Shown piece after piece: positions 42,746 through 55,073 of a stretch of 64,000 bases of DNA; position 1 is the stretch's first letter, and the number at the start of each line of letters is the position of its first letter. This DNA comes from Diphasiastrum complanatum (lineage: Eukaryota > Streptophyta > Lycopodiopsida > Lycopodiales > Lycopodiaceae). Where the stretch lies: assembly GCA_029204225.1 (NCBI GenBank), contig CM055115.1, positions 8,737,466 through 8,801,465 on the forward strand, given 5' to 3'. Made by a program: the position numbers and the translations under genes. Below the pieces are notes generated by a model. The model had not been told where the DNA came from and did not search any database. It saw only the letters and a list, made by a program, of their open reading frames with translations.

Positions 42746-44338
42746 GGCATTGGCCCTTCGATAATCGCAAGCCTGAATCCATTGGTGAGTGAGCTAGTTT
42801 ACAATTGATCAAATTGTATCTGATAAGGGTATTGTGAAGATACCGTTGCTGAGTGATAAAGATCAGCCTTCTCGCTGTGTTGAATGCCCAAACAGAAGTG
42901 AGCTTTGCCCAAATCGGTCCTGTCAAGTTCGGAAGACAGCATCTTTTTAGCATCCTTCACCAGATTGGTACTATTGTTGAAAAGCAACGTATCATCGACA
43001 TACGAGGTGATAATTATAAAAGATTATTGCATTAACTTGAAGTAGACATTAGAATCAGCCATAAAGTGCTTTGTGGAGTTTGTAGACATGATGCTTCATA
43101 CCTTCGTGAACGTATCCTTCAAGCTGGAGCATGTAGATGTCTTTTTCGATGATTATGTTCAAATAAGCTGTCTATACATCGAGTTGATGTACTTCAAGGT
43201 CGGCTGCTGCAACATATGATAGGAGGGCTCGTATCAATGAATGCTTGACTACTAGACTGAAAGTCTCATTTTAGTCAATGTTGGGGATCTGAGCGAATGC
43301 TCGTGCTACTAGTCGAGCCTTCCTTCGATCATAGCTCCATTGGCATTGTACTTGATGTTAAAGACCCATTTGCAATCAATAAGATTGTTGCCAGAGGGAG
43401 CTTCGACTAGTGACCATGTCTGGTTCTTGATCAGATAGGAATACTCTATGTTCATCGCTTCTCTCCAAACATTAAAGTCTGGTTGTCTAAGTGCCTCTTC
43501 GACGGTAGTCGGCTCATGTATTAAAAGACATGCCAAAACTCAGGAATGTACTCTGTGGGCTGTGTGCGCACTCGGTTTGATCTTCTTGGAGGAGGTGCCG
43601 TTGGCTGCCAATCCTTGGATTTGTTGTTGCTGAGTAACAACAACTTCTTTGTCTGACTCATTGTCGGGTAGTCCATCGACTATAGGCACACTTGAGCCCG
43701 AGACTCGAATTGTCGTATCGGAGGCAGAGGCATCAAAGGTTTGCATGGAACTTTGCATTTTCCTTTGAAATCGTCAAACTGATCCTCGATAAAGACTGTA
43801 TCCCTACTGAATAAAATCGTATAGCTTGGTCAGATGAAGTGTATCCAATAAGGATGGTCTTGAGACCTTGGAAGTTGAATTTCTTCCTCGTCTCCTTTGG
43901 GATCTGCGCATAGGTGATGCATCCGAACACTCGAAGGTTCTTCATTGAAGCCTTAGAACCTGTCCAAACCTCATGTGGTGTTTTGCCTACGAGGGCCTTA
44001 GTCGAACATTTGTTTTGAACATCGGCTGTAGTGGGGAGAGCTTCAACCCAGAAGCTCTTCGACAAAGATTCATGTGCCAGCATACATTTGGCTGCCTCGA
44101 CCAGGGTACGATTCTTCCTCTCGACTAAGCCATTAGATTGAGGCAAATAAGGAGTGATAAATTGTTGTTCAATGCCTTGGCTCTAGGAATACTCCTTGAA
44201 CTTAGTAGAGATGTACTCTCCACCATTATTGGACCTCAGGGCTTTGATTTGTCTGCCAATTTCTTTCTTTGCATGCTCCTTGAAGATTCTGAAACAATTG
44301 AAAGCTTTTGACTTCTTCTTGATAAAGTACATGAAAGA
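42746..44338 (-). pseudogene. Family-B copia integrase-RT remnant (right arm)
   Basis: Mirror of 12720-14300. Integrase fragment with LVERKNRT and FWVEALPTTADVQNKC (43733-44146), RT start WREAMNIEYSYLIKNQTW and CKWVFNIKYNANG (43309-43536), YVDD region and DLGKAHFCLGIQHSE (42799-42987). Stops and frameshifts at the same places as unit 1, with LRSNNGG again. RNase H is deleted. Confidence 0.85.
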
Positions 44339-45342
44339 TTATAAAACGACCCCCAAATAGACTGCCAATCTAAGGAAATTGCTAACGGAAGTCGTTCTAT
44401 ACCACAATTATAGCTCAAGCTCCATTGGGTTATGGAGTCGACTTATGAGCAAGAGTCTAAGAATGGTTTAGAAGAGCACAACTCTATTCTTCATTTGCTT
44501 AGAGATTCAGCATTGCTCAACAAAAAGATGAATAGCCATTGTAATGGGCTCATAGGCTCAAGAGTCGGACAACAATAGGTGATGAGGAGTATATCACTTG
44601 CTAGGGCACTCACATTCAAAGTCTATACCGCTTGACATATGCTTAAATAGCATATGAGCAAATTCGTGTCCATGGCTCATAAATATAGCACTTGGATGAA
44701 TAGCTTTTCTTGGATATTAGTGACCTAAACACCAAACCCATACATAAACATCTTCAAGGGAGTGCAAGACTTCAGGTTTGGCTTGACTAGACGAAACAGT
44801 CAAACATTCTCACACTACAAATGAGTCTCATAGTAGAAGGTCGGTCCATCTCAATAACAGAAGTTAGGCTTTCAAGTCTCCAATGCTATAATCACAAATA
44901 ACAATAGTTGGCATTTGAACCTGGGTTCCCTCCACAATACACTTCTTATACCTCAGAGGCATTGATTCTTGGTTATAGGAATTAGGAGCCGTAGGGCACG
45001 GAGCAACCACGACAGCGATGAAGTATAAGCAGGGCTAGGTAGGTTAGGAACCGGAGGCAGGATCGCAGCAGCAGGGAAACCACGCGGCCAGGCAAGTTAA
45101 CGTGGCCAGAGGGAGAGCGAGCCAAACAAGCAAGGAAACCACGTAGCCAGGCAGCAAGAGGAGAAGAAGGTCTACTGGAGCAGGGTTGCGGTTAGGTGAG
45201 GGAGGTTGCAAGAGGGAAAGAAACGAATCTGATGGCATGTAGGCAGATCGGAGGAGGGAGCGGGAATAGGCTGAGGGATGAGCACAGTGATGGCCTCTCC
45301 TTCACAGATGGGAAATGGGCAGGGTGAGGAGTTACATCACGA
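44339..45342. other. Unrecognised spacer (right arm), target of element D
   Basis: Mirror of 11716-12719, keeping the 28-base segment that unit 2 lacks. It ends in the CTATC target duplication of element D. No gene recognised. Confidence 0.6.
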
Positions 45343-46496
45343 CTATCTGTTGTAAAGCTACCTTTACAAGCTTTACTTCCGGCGCTGCTGGCGCCAGCAT
45401 CATCCCTGGCGCCAGCAGCGCCCCTGCTGCTACTGGCGCCAAGTTCCTATGGCTGAAAATCTTTGATCGGTTCTAGCGAAGTCCAGAGAGCTCAGATCGA
45501 TGTGCAATCACCTCACACGATCTAGGCATGATTAAAGGAAGCCTGGGGATCAATAAAATCTAGAGAGAGAAAATGACTTTCTAAAGAGAGAAAAACGTGC
45601 TTTACCAGCCTAGGTAGAGTGCTTGGTTTGAGGGGGGGGTGCGGGTTGCGACTCAGGGCGAGCTCCAACCAAGTCTCAGCCTCCCTTGCTGGAATGTTGT
45701 CCTGGCACTCGCCTTGGCATGCTAGCCCCTTGGAGACTAGGGTCGGTCACACACTTGAAATGTAACCTTCTTAGATTTATCAATAAAGTAGGATTTTCCT
45801 CAAACTGACTCTGATTACCTTCTGGGTTTCAGTGTTCGGTAAAAGCGCCAGTTGTAAGGCCGCTTCAAAATTTTTAAGTTGGCACATAGCTGAGGGTCGT
45901 ATCCCGGGACGCCAGCGGTATGCCGTCGGGACCATTCGGTCCATGGCGCTAGCGGTATGCTGTCGGGACCATTTGGTCCAGGAACTGGTTTTCTCCATAT
46001 CTGTCGCGGCTTGTGGTTCTGAGTGTTCCTTGCATGAATTCGAATGGGTTAAGCTCTTGGTGAACGGACTCTAACCTGTCGGCTAAGTTGGATGGCTTGC
46101 TTGGGTGAAAGTTACCTGTTTATGGCTGTCCAGTCTGGCGTGGCGCCAGGTTGGCTTCCAGCACTCGTGACGAAGCTTTCAATTGGTTAAGTCTGATGTA
46201 AGTCAGACCGCTTGCTTGGAATGGATGTTACTCGTTTGTAACAAAGCTTCGAGTTGGTTAAGTTTGATGTATGTCGGGTGGCTTGCTTGGAGGGAAGTCA
46301 CCCACATCGGGACCCCCGATCTGGCATGGCGCCAGGTTGGATCTCAATGTTGGTTTTCGGAACTTCAAGTTGGTTAAGTCTAATCGTTGTTGGCGAGTTG
46401 GCTGCTTGTATGTCAAGTGGGTTTGGATGGCAAGAGTTGAAGGCAAGGAAGCTAAGTCGTGGTTCCCGGCTCCCTTTGGGATGCCTGCGCTACATG

Positions 46497-46508
46497 TGGT
46501 ATCAGAGC
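46497..46508 (+). promoter_or_regulatory. Element D primer-binding site
   Basis: TGGTATCAGAGC, complementary to initiator Met tRNA, two bases after the 5' LTR. Confidence 0.9.
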
Positions 46509-46579
46509 TGACTGGTCGGTCAGTTACGTGGATCTCAAGGAAATGGCCACTGTTTGGGGTTCATCAAGACAACTGTTGT

Positions 46580-47245
46580 GCAAGGTGCTGCCCACAGTGT
46601 AAGCACGGGTGCGTCCACAGTCGGGGTGGTCGGCAGAACGGGGGTTGATGAGTCAAGGTGCTGCCCTTGAGGTGTAAGCACGGTCAATTTCCGTGGTTCG
46701 GGCCCGGCGCCGTTTGCACATAGGACAGATGAGGCAATGTGCTGCCATTAGGTTGGTGTAAGCACGGTCTGTGCCTTGTGGGGTGCGAGGTGACATATTC
46801 GCGATAGCCACCCTTCGTTTAGCTGTATGGGCTATCGACCAAATTTGGTGGGGGCGTTACTAAGGCAATGTGCTGCCTAACAGTGAAAGCACGGGTGCAT
46901 CCACAATTTGGGTGGTATGCTGCCGATCGTTTAGCTATAAGGGCTATCAACTAGATTTAGTGGGGGCGTTACTGAGGCAATGTGTTGCCTAACGGTGAAA
47001 GCACAGGTGCGTCCACGGGGGTGGTATATTCAAGGATAGCTGCCATTCGTTTAGCTAGAAGGGCTATCGACCAAATTTGGTGGGGGCGTTACTGAGGAAA
47101 TGTGCTGCCTAACGGTGAAAACACGGGTGCGTCCACGATTTGGGGGTATGCTGCCGATCGTTTAGATATAAGGGCTATCAACCAAAAAGTGGTGGGGTGT
47201 GACTGAGGCAATGTGCTGCTTAATGGTGAAAGCACGGATAGTTGG
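46580..47245. repeat. Tandem array in element D leader (right copy)
   Basis: Mirror of 9762-10425: repeated cores GCAATGTGCTGCC and GTGAAAGCACGGGTGCGTCC with a period of about 115-120 bases in the distal four units and shorter spacing near the PBS. Confidence 0.8.
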
Positions 47246-49050
47246 AGGGGTGTCCTATGTGGGCTGATTCTGTGATCGATTTGTATGGGCACGGCCAGGC
47301 AAAGGTCCGTTGGCAGGACCATCTCAAAGGGGGACCTTGTCTTTGTTACTTGTTAGTAAACCTACCTGAGTGTCTTACTTGTATGTATTCGTGGTGAGTC
47401 TTAGTACTCGTGCTTTGCCTGGTTTGCATGATTGCTTGTGATACAAGGAACTGATGGCTCGAGAAGGAACCTTTCTTTTGAAGGCTGATACCATCAAACG
47501 AAGAGGACTACAAAATCTGTGGGGCGGATTTGCAGTTCAAGTACTCGCACATGAACGGCAACGAAATGACTCAATGTTTGTAAAGGATGGATGGCTAACC
47601 TATTTCTTGGGTTAGTTTCATTTGCGACAACGCCTACCAGACGCAAGCAGGAAGTCAAAAGTTGGAAAGGGCAATTTCAGGGGAGATCTTCCATGGAGTA
47701 GTTGGTCTTCATTTTGGGACGGCCACCTTCGGAGCTGAAACTCACTGAGCATGGGTGATATCCAGTATCAGTTGGGTTTTTCCTTAAAGGGGAAAGACTA
47801 GGATCCTCTTCAGAAATTGGCAACAAGTTAGATCGAGCCATAATCCTAGCAGATGGGAAGCAAAGTGTTGGAAAGGCTTTTTGTCCGAAGAACTCTACTC
47901 TAAGTCCGATCAGCTAATTTTATAAGTGGAGGGGAACTGTCACACACACCTCTCTCCTGGGGCAAATTTTGAATGAAAGTTGATCAGAATGGGGGAAAAT
48001 TCAAGGTGACCTAGCCATACTCACACGAGAAGAATGGCGAACTTTGGACCTAATAAGTTGACAAGTTTTTGTTGTGGAAGGAAAGCTTGTTATAGGCTTT
48101 CTTTGGACCAGCAATGATGAGAAAAATATGAGTACAATGGCTTGTGTCACGTGTAAGGCAGCTGATCAATGAAGGAACTGTGAAAGTTGAGTCTTGCATG
48201 AGAGACTTGGTATTTCGAACGAACGCTAAGGGATAGTTCGTATTGAGATCGGACTAGTGCAAACTCTGGGTGCATGTGTTTGATTCAAAGAGAACTACTT
48301 GAAGCCAAGCTCGATGTACACTTCTTGTTTTGACTGTGAGGCAACTGACCAGTGATGGAATTGTGAAAGTCAAGTTTTGCGTGATGGACATGGTGCTTCA
48401 AACAAAACGCGAAGAGATAGTTCGTATGCGGATCAAACTGGTGCGACCCTTTGGCTTTCCACGAGGTCAATGGTTACATTTGGGCTGATTCAAAGAGCTA
48501 CTTCAACCTAAGTGAGAGGTGCATTGCGGAGTACTCAATCTTTGCCTACCTTAAAGAGCCAAGAAGGAAATGTATCAAGATCAGGCTGGGACAAGGAGAG
48601 AAATCAAGGTGCAGAAGCAACAAGGCATGGAGTGGACCATAAAGTGGGCAATCAAACGATAAATCCTTTGGCTCAAGGAGCCTTGATACCTGTGCGGAAC
48701 TGATCAAATCTGGATCTTAGGGAGCTCAACACAAAGTGCATCAAGGACAAATCAGGAGCTCAAAGGAGTTCCAAAGTCGAAAGTCAGAAGCGACAGGGGT
48801 GAACATTTCAAAGAAAGGCCTCTGTCACCAGTTAATAAGGTTCTTGGATTTTACGAAAGCGATATTTTAAGTTATGTAATTTTTCTGTACAAAGATCTGA
48901 GCCTCCAACTTGTGGTGTGCCAGCTTCAATGTTAATAAAAAGGGGCCAGTAGATTGAGTACTGTGCCAAGTAGCTTAGATGTATAGTTACTTTTAATTGG
49001 GAGACACCTTTACTTTAATCTGACATCGGATGAGGACATCAGATTTTATA

Positions 49051-49063
49051 AAGGTGGGGTGGA
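49051..49063 (+). promoter_or_regulatory. Element D polypurine tract
   Basis: AAGGTGGGGTGGA directly before the 3' LTR. Confidence 0.8.
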
Positions 49064-50089
49064 TGTTGTAAAGCTACCTTTACAAACTTTACTTCCGGCG
49101 CCACTGGCGCCAGCATTGTCCCCGGCGCCAGCAGCGCCCCTACTGCTCCCAGCCCACGTTGGCGCCGCTCCCAGCGCCACTGTGACCAGAATCCAGCCGG
49201 CGCCAAGTTCCTATGGCTGAAAATCTTTGATCAGTTCTAGCGAAGTCCAGAGACCTCAGATCGATGTGCAATCACCTCACACGATCTAGGCATGATTAAA
49301 GGAAGCCTGGGGATCAATAAAATATATAGAGAGAAAATTACTCTCTAGAGAGAGAAAAATGTGCTTTACCAGCTTGGGTAGAGTGCTTGGTATGAGGGGG
49401 GGTGCCAAATCCCACCAATACTATAGGGGAGTGCGGGTTGCGACTTAGGGCGAGCTCCAAGCAAGTCTCAGCCTCTCTTGCTAGAATGTTGTCCTGGCAC
49501 TCGCCTTGGCATGCGAGCTCCCCAAAGACTAGGGTTGGTCACACACTTGAAATGTAACCTTCTCAGATTTATCAATAAAGTGGGATTTTTCTCAAACTGA
49601 CTTTGATTACCTTCTGGGTTTCAATATTCGGTAAAAGCGCCAGTTGTAAGGCCGCTTCAAAATTTTTAAATTGGCACATAGCTGAGGGTCGTATCCCGGG
49701 ACGTCGGCGGTATGCCGTTGGGACCATTTGGTCCGTGGTGCCAGCGGTATGCTGTCGGGACAAAGCTTTCAGTTGGTTAAGTCTGATGTAAGTCAGACCG
49801 CTTGCCTGGATTGGATGTTACTCGTTTGTAACGAAGCTTCGAGTTGGTTAAGTTTGATGTATGTTGGGTGGCTTGCTTGGAGGGAAGTCACCCACATCGG
49901 GACCCTCGATCTGGCATGGCACCAGGCTGGATCTCAATGTTGGTTTTCGGAACTTCAAGTTGGTTAAGTCTGATCGTTGTTGGCGCGTTGGCTACTTGTA
50001 TGTAAAGTGGGTTTGGATGGCAAGAGTTGAAGGCTGGGAAGCTAAGTCGTGGTTCCCGGCTTCCTTTGGGATGCCTGCGCTACACTATC

Positions 50090-51624
50090 TAACGAGCCAC
50101 AACATAGACAGGGAGAAGGAACCAGCCACAGCAGGGCAACGATGAAGAGATGGAAGAGCAGAAAGTGGCTCAGTAACACATCGTTGTCTTCAAAGACTGA
50201 TACTCTCACAATATGTAGGCCATCTTCAAAAGGCACATGAAAGCGATGCATTGAATGCATTCACCATTGGCAGGAAGGAAAGAAGTACCTCTATAGACTG
50301 CAAGATAGATTCCAGAAGAATGATGGGTTTCAAGTAACTAGATTCTTCATTCCTTGAAAAGAAACTGCACACAGTTGGCCTCTAGAGGCATTAACAAGCA
50401 GAGCTCTTTCAAACATTCAGGCCCTCAGGGCTCTATGCCTGTGTGTTTTTTTTTCTTAAGGGTAAACAAGATAGGGAAATATCCAATGATTTTGACAGGC
50501 AGAAAAATGGCCTCAAGCAAAACTAGAGATATGTACTCTGCTTTTTGACAGGCCCTCAGGGTATTGGATCCCAAACCAATCAATAACTTCCCAGAAAACT
50601 AGCAATGAATAGGCTCTGTTCATTGGGCTTCCCTCAAAACTACTGACAAAGCTTTGAAAGCCTTAGTGATCAACAATAAACAAGGCAATGACTGCCTTCT
50701 TGGATAACAAACAATCTTTAAATAAGTCACAGAACCTTGTGAATGTAACAACAAGGCTTTCCACAATTGCAAGCTCTACAGAGACAAGATTAATGACAAC
50801 AATCCCAGTGCAATCTACACCCTTCCAAGATCTGCAACCAAATGTTAGAGATGGCAGAAAAAAAAATTCACAAATCCACAAACAGTGGTAACACAATGCT
50901 AAAGGATGAAAAACAGATCAATAGCAATGAAAGTGAATAGAATTTAGAGTAAAGATCCAACAAAGAAATTACAGTGGAAGGCACCAGGCAGATCAGCCTC
51001 TTCTCCTTTCCTCCTCCTTGTCTATGTGGATTGAGCACAAATAGGAAGTGGAAGAGATGCGAGACACCAAGCACAACAACTTCTACTCCTTCCCTTTCTC
51101 TCCAAGCTTCACTCTCTCTCTCTCCAAGAAGATGACAATGAACAATGGTATGTTGTCCCACACGCCTCCCTATACGTAGGGGCTCAATGGGCTGGAGGTG
51201 CACCCCTTCAAGAAATGGGGCACCTCCTTATGACTTTTCAAAAACTAACTCTAAAAATAGGGCACTGGCCCAAATTCCATTTTTAGCACCTAGCTTGGCC
51301 TCAACTTGCAATTTCAAAGTCAAGTTGGGTCCTATTTATGATTTCAGTTTTTATGGGCTCACGGCCAAGTTTTTAATTACTAGTACTACGAAAATACTTG
51401 GCACCTCCTAGTCCCGACAAACCCGAAAACTAGGGGCATAGGCCGCATAAATGACACTTTCATACAACGTAAATTAACAAATGAATACTATTTCAATAGC
51501 AGTGCAACCGGCCATTATGGGCCATTTATGCGTCATTTTTAGGCAGTTCTGCGTCAACGTAATAGCGCACGGCGACGATTTTTCGTCGAAAATAGTTTGA
51601 AAAAGAGGTCTTTTTCCCCACAAA
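50090..51624. other. Unrecognised 1.5-kb segment found only in the right arm
   Basis: No copy elsewhere in the window. Short frames up to 111 codons, none convincing. The last 140 bases contain GACGATTTTTCGTC, a short hairpin. The left boundary is the D target site, so part of this is the other side of the locus D inserted into. It could be a further unidentified element. Confidence 0.5.
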
Positions 51625-53100
51625 CAGTACACCAAGCAATCCACTAGAAACATGTTGATGGCTTGATCTAAATGGTTTCATGGCCAGTTTACAGACTAGA
51701 CACTCTTGACAAGTAGATAATTTGACTTTCCTATCTGGATAGTCAAGATCAACAACAATAGATTGTTTAGACATTTGTTGTACAAAAGAATAATTTAGGT
51801 GACAAAGTCTATAATGCCAAAGTAAACTGTTATTTCTTTGAATAGAAGTACTAAGAGCATGACTAGAGGTAGAACAACAATGACTTAATCTATACAAGTA
51901 TCCATGTCTCTTTCCGAGTGCTAGGATCCTGTCTTCCTTATCAACTACTTTACACTCATCAGATTCAAATTCTATTTTATGTCCTAGATCTGTAATTCTG
52001 CTAACAAAGAGCGAATTTGTAGATAGATTCGGTAGATGCACTACATTTCAAAGTAGCTTAGATTGATCATTTGCAAAGTTCGATCTTACTGTACCTTCAC
52101 CTTTGATAGCCTGTGTGCTATTGTTGCCTAGGTGAACATATCGTTTGGTATTGGAAGGCGTATAGGACTCAAAATAGCCAATATGGCTAGTCATGTGTTG
52201 TGTGGCTCCAGAGTTTAGAAACCAGGAGCTGTCGTTGGATGTTCTTTGATGGCTAGTCATTAAGGCATCATTATCCGATTCTTGAATCGACTGTGGTGCT
52301 TCTGTACCTGCATATGCCACTTGTTTCGACTGCCCCTTGTTGTTGTTCTTTTCTTGTAGTATGCGACAATCTTGGATCTTGTGGTTGGTTCACCAAAATA
52401 TGTGTAGAATAGCTAATTTTTGTCGGCTAGTTTGACTGCTCTTGACGCTGTGTCGGTTCATGATTTAGCTTTGGTTACTTTGGGCCTTTCTTCTTTTGCT
52501 TAGTTGAGCCTTTGTTGGTGTATAAGACATGAGAGTCGACACTTGAGGAACCAGAGACTTTGTTCCTTCTGCTCTCTTCCTAAAACAACATTGTCATGAC
52601 TCTTGAAAGAGTCAATTCAGGGTGTGTCAAGATGATCATCACCCAGCTGTCGTATGAGCTTGGAAAGCTTGAAAATAGTGTCATTACTACATCTTGATCA
52701 TCTATGACAAATCCAAAAGTGGCCATTTGCTATAGCAGGTTCTTGAACTGGTTGATGTGATTCTGTAGGGAATCTTCGTTGGTCATCTTGAGGGAGAAAA
52801 TGTTCTTTCTTAGATGTAGCTTGGAAGCTACGTCGCACACATCGTACAGAGTGCTCAAGATGTCCCAGAATTCCTTGGAGATATGAGCTTCATACACATG
52901 GCTGATTTGAGTGTGATATATTGAAGATGATCAGCACAAAGGCTTTGCCATCCTTCAGCTTCCATCGAGAGATTGCAGCATCGTCAGCTTTGTTTCTTAC
53001 CTCTACACCTATAACAACGTCATAAAATTCCTTAGCCATTAGCACAGTTCTCATCTTAAATTTCTATAGATGGTGATTGGCTCCATCAAGCTTGTCCATG
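51625..53100 (-). pseudogene. Family-B copia gag-protease remnant (right arm)
   Basis: Minus strand from ATG near 53100: gag (MDKLDGANHH-like) to about 52620, a degenerate zinc region, protease with NSGATQHMTSH (52048-52320), then pre-integrase with WHYRLCHLNY and a CQEC pair (51650-52041). The frame continues past 51625 into unrelated sequence. It is a direct-orientation relative of 1850-3095, and only its gag part (52700-53100) is mirrored at 7866-8265. It lacks the 810-bp duplication. A deletion near 52910 and stops break it. Confidence 0.8.
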
Positions 53101-53523
53101 ATAGGACTGGCTTTCCCTTGGAAATCCAGGTGGATATTAGTCTAAGCGATAGTAATAACTATCAGTGAATTGAGAATGAAAATAGACTAACTCACTAACT
53201 TCACTTCATTCCATTTCAAAGAAATATGCGAGAACAAATGCTCTTTATATAGCCTAGTAGTTGTTCTAAATATGAAATAGTCATCTTAAGTTCCATAACC
53301 ACTTTTGAAAAGGATCATAATACCATATGGACTCTAGGTTGAAATGAAAATCGACCATGGATCGATTTGATCTTTGACCTGGTATCGGAATACACTTAAC
53401 CTATTCTAAGCTCATTCTTTTTATCACATGTCCTCATCCTCAGATTAAGCAAGTCCTCCAAATCTAGATGAATTGTTGTAATGTGCTCCTTCCAAAAATC
53501 TATTAAAGTTTGAATATGAAAAT
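53101..53523 (-). mobile_element. Family-B LTR and leader (right arm)
   Basis: Reverse complement of 7435-7865, with the TATA intact near 53250. It lacks the 75-base segment of copy 1. Confidence 0.75.
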
Positions 53524-53842
53524 TTGGGACTGCGCAAATGGACACAACATCGTTGTTGTAATCTATACAAAAATTTGCACTCGACGTTGAAAAAGAAATG
53601 ACCAGTCTCTATTGTTGCATCGATCATTAATTGTTTTTATGGGGTACATCTTTGCTTGTCACTGTCCTAGCTGCTTCAGTTTGTATGTGAACAAAGTTAT
53701 AACATGAATTGCATCAGAACAATCACTTGATGCAGCAGAACTTTTCTTCTTGAGGGTACATCTTTTTCGTAAGTGACCAGTACTCGAGTCTTCCATATAA
53801 CAGTTGCACATTATATAAGGTTTTGGCTATAAATTTAACCAC
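53524..53842. repeat. Outer spacer of the right arm
   Basis: Mirror of 3303-3640. A 63-codon minus-strand frame crosses it but has no recognised content. Confidence 0.75.
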
Positions 53843-54420
53843 ATCATCTCTTTTATAAGCGATCCAAATCGTATCTGTCAAATGATTCTCACGACTACGA
53901 ATATATTCTTTCAAACCTTCAAACTATTCACTCTATTTATCTTCCTATTTTATGTATATCATCCATAGTAATGGATAATAGAAATCAACTAGCAGCTCTA
54001 TTCAACTTTTCTATGAGTATTTTTGGACATTCAACATCTTATCATTGGATGTTACAAAAAACCTTAAGTAATGATCTATTTTGAAGGTTTGGCTACAATT
54101 ATTTAAAAAAGCCGGATCCTTTTGTCTCAAATATTCTAAAGCGATATCATGTGAAGTCTTTCATTTATTACCTTATTGGAGATGTCTCCTTTGAATTCCT
54201 GAATTCGATATATGGGCACGTCAAATTGAATAGGCAATATGAGGTACATCCCATATACTAAAGATAATGGTGTTTTCTTGGTTGTTATCATTTCGTATTT
54301 TGATATACTGCAATAACCACTGGTATTTTTGTGTCCCACATGGATTTAGAATAGCTTAATGAATAGGGATGGAGAGGATAGAAATCCAACAGTTCTTGTC
54401 CGCTTAACACTAGGTTGCCG
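53843..54420. other. Mosaic of repeats outside the right arm
   Basis: 53843-53915 matches 25831-25905 in the centre. 53915-54175 matches the AT-rich spacer near 37170-37430 in the same orientation. 54176-54420 is unmatched. No gene. It ends in the TGCCG target duplication of element C. Confidence 0.65.
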
Positions 54421-55073
54421 TGTGAAAAACTCAGATCGAAAAGATGCTAAAGTTTCATAAAGATCTTGGCCATGGAAGTTATGCACATCTAGATTGAAAA
54501 AATGATAGAAATTGTGATGTTAAGCATACTAAACATCAACTAAACATCAAAATCTGATCATAAGCTTCCACAAACAGAAACTTGCTGTCCCTGTCCGTAC
54601 TTCAGAGCCTACAACCTGCATTTCACACGTGTGAAGCCATAGCAACAAAGAAATCACAATTCTAGTGGCTAGAATGCAAGATATGAACAAAAAAGTGAGA
54701 GAGAAGAAGATGGATCTTCAAAGAGCATAACATTCATTCAATAGAATGAAAATGAGATGTGTACATACTCGTGGAGATGGCTATTTATAGCAGCCATAGT
54801 GCCTCTTGGCCACTTGTCTTATGATAGGCTAAAATTGGGGTCCAATAGGATTCACCCATATACCTAGAAATTTGGTCAAATAGGAATGCACCAAATTATG
54901 AGCCAATAGAAGAGCTCCACACTCGACCTCCTCTAATTAATGTGACCTCAAAAGTAGTGTACACATACTTTGGGCCTCTACATACATGTATGAACCTATC
55001 TCTAACTTTTATTTGGCCATAGGCCTACAAAATCTCAAGTTAGGAAAATACTACTAGTTGACAATTTTTCACA
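54421..55073 (-). repeat. Element C 3' LTR
   Basis: 653 bp. Holds the palindrome TTCACACGTGTGAA (54622-54635) and CTATTTATAG (54781-54790), a TATA-like sequence on either strand. Confidence 0.95.

Larger units (their letters stand above)
45348..50084 (+). mobile_element. Element D: complete non-coding LTR retroelement
   Basis: 4737 bp. The 5' LTR is 45348-46494 (TGTTGTAAAG to GCGCTACA) and the 3' LTR is 49064-50084 (same ends). The 3' LTR is about 126 bases shorter because of a deletion near 49757. Target duplication CTATC at 45343-45347 and 50085-50089. PBS 46497-46508 follows two bases after the LTR; PPT 49051-49063 adjoins the 3' LTR. The internal 2.57 kb has no gag or pol similarity and no frame over about 80 codons, so this is a LARD-type non-autonomous element. 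The LTRs differ by many substitutions, so it is older than C and C-prime. Its helper is not in the window. Confidence 0.85.
29783..53842. repeat. Right arm of the giant imperfect inverted repeat
   Basis: This is the reverse-complement partner of 3303-25686. It carries an extra 5.5-kb LTR element (30859-36350) inserted in a gypsy LTR, and about 4 kb (48730-52700) that is absent from the left arm, where 8269/8270 joins family-B gag directly to element D. The outer edge at about 53842 is where similarity to 3303-3640 ends. The inner edge at about 29783 is where gypsy integrase continues inward without a partner on the left. Confidence 0.9.

Noticed and set aside
3303-53842. The palindrome as a plain assembly or amplification artefact
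   Set aside because: Arms carry independent substitutions, indels, a microsatellite difference and an insertion with its own target duplication in only one arm. An error in joining two divergent haplotypes still cannot be fully excluded without reads.
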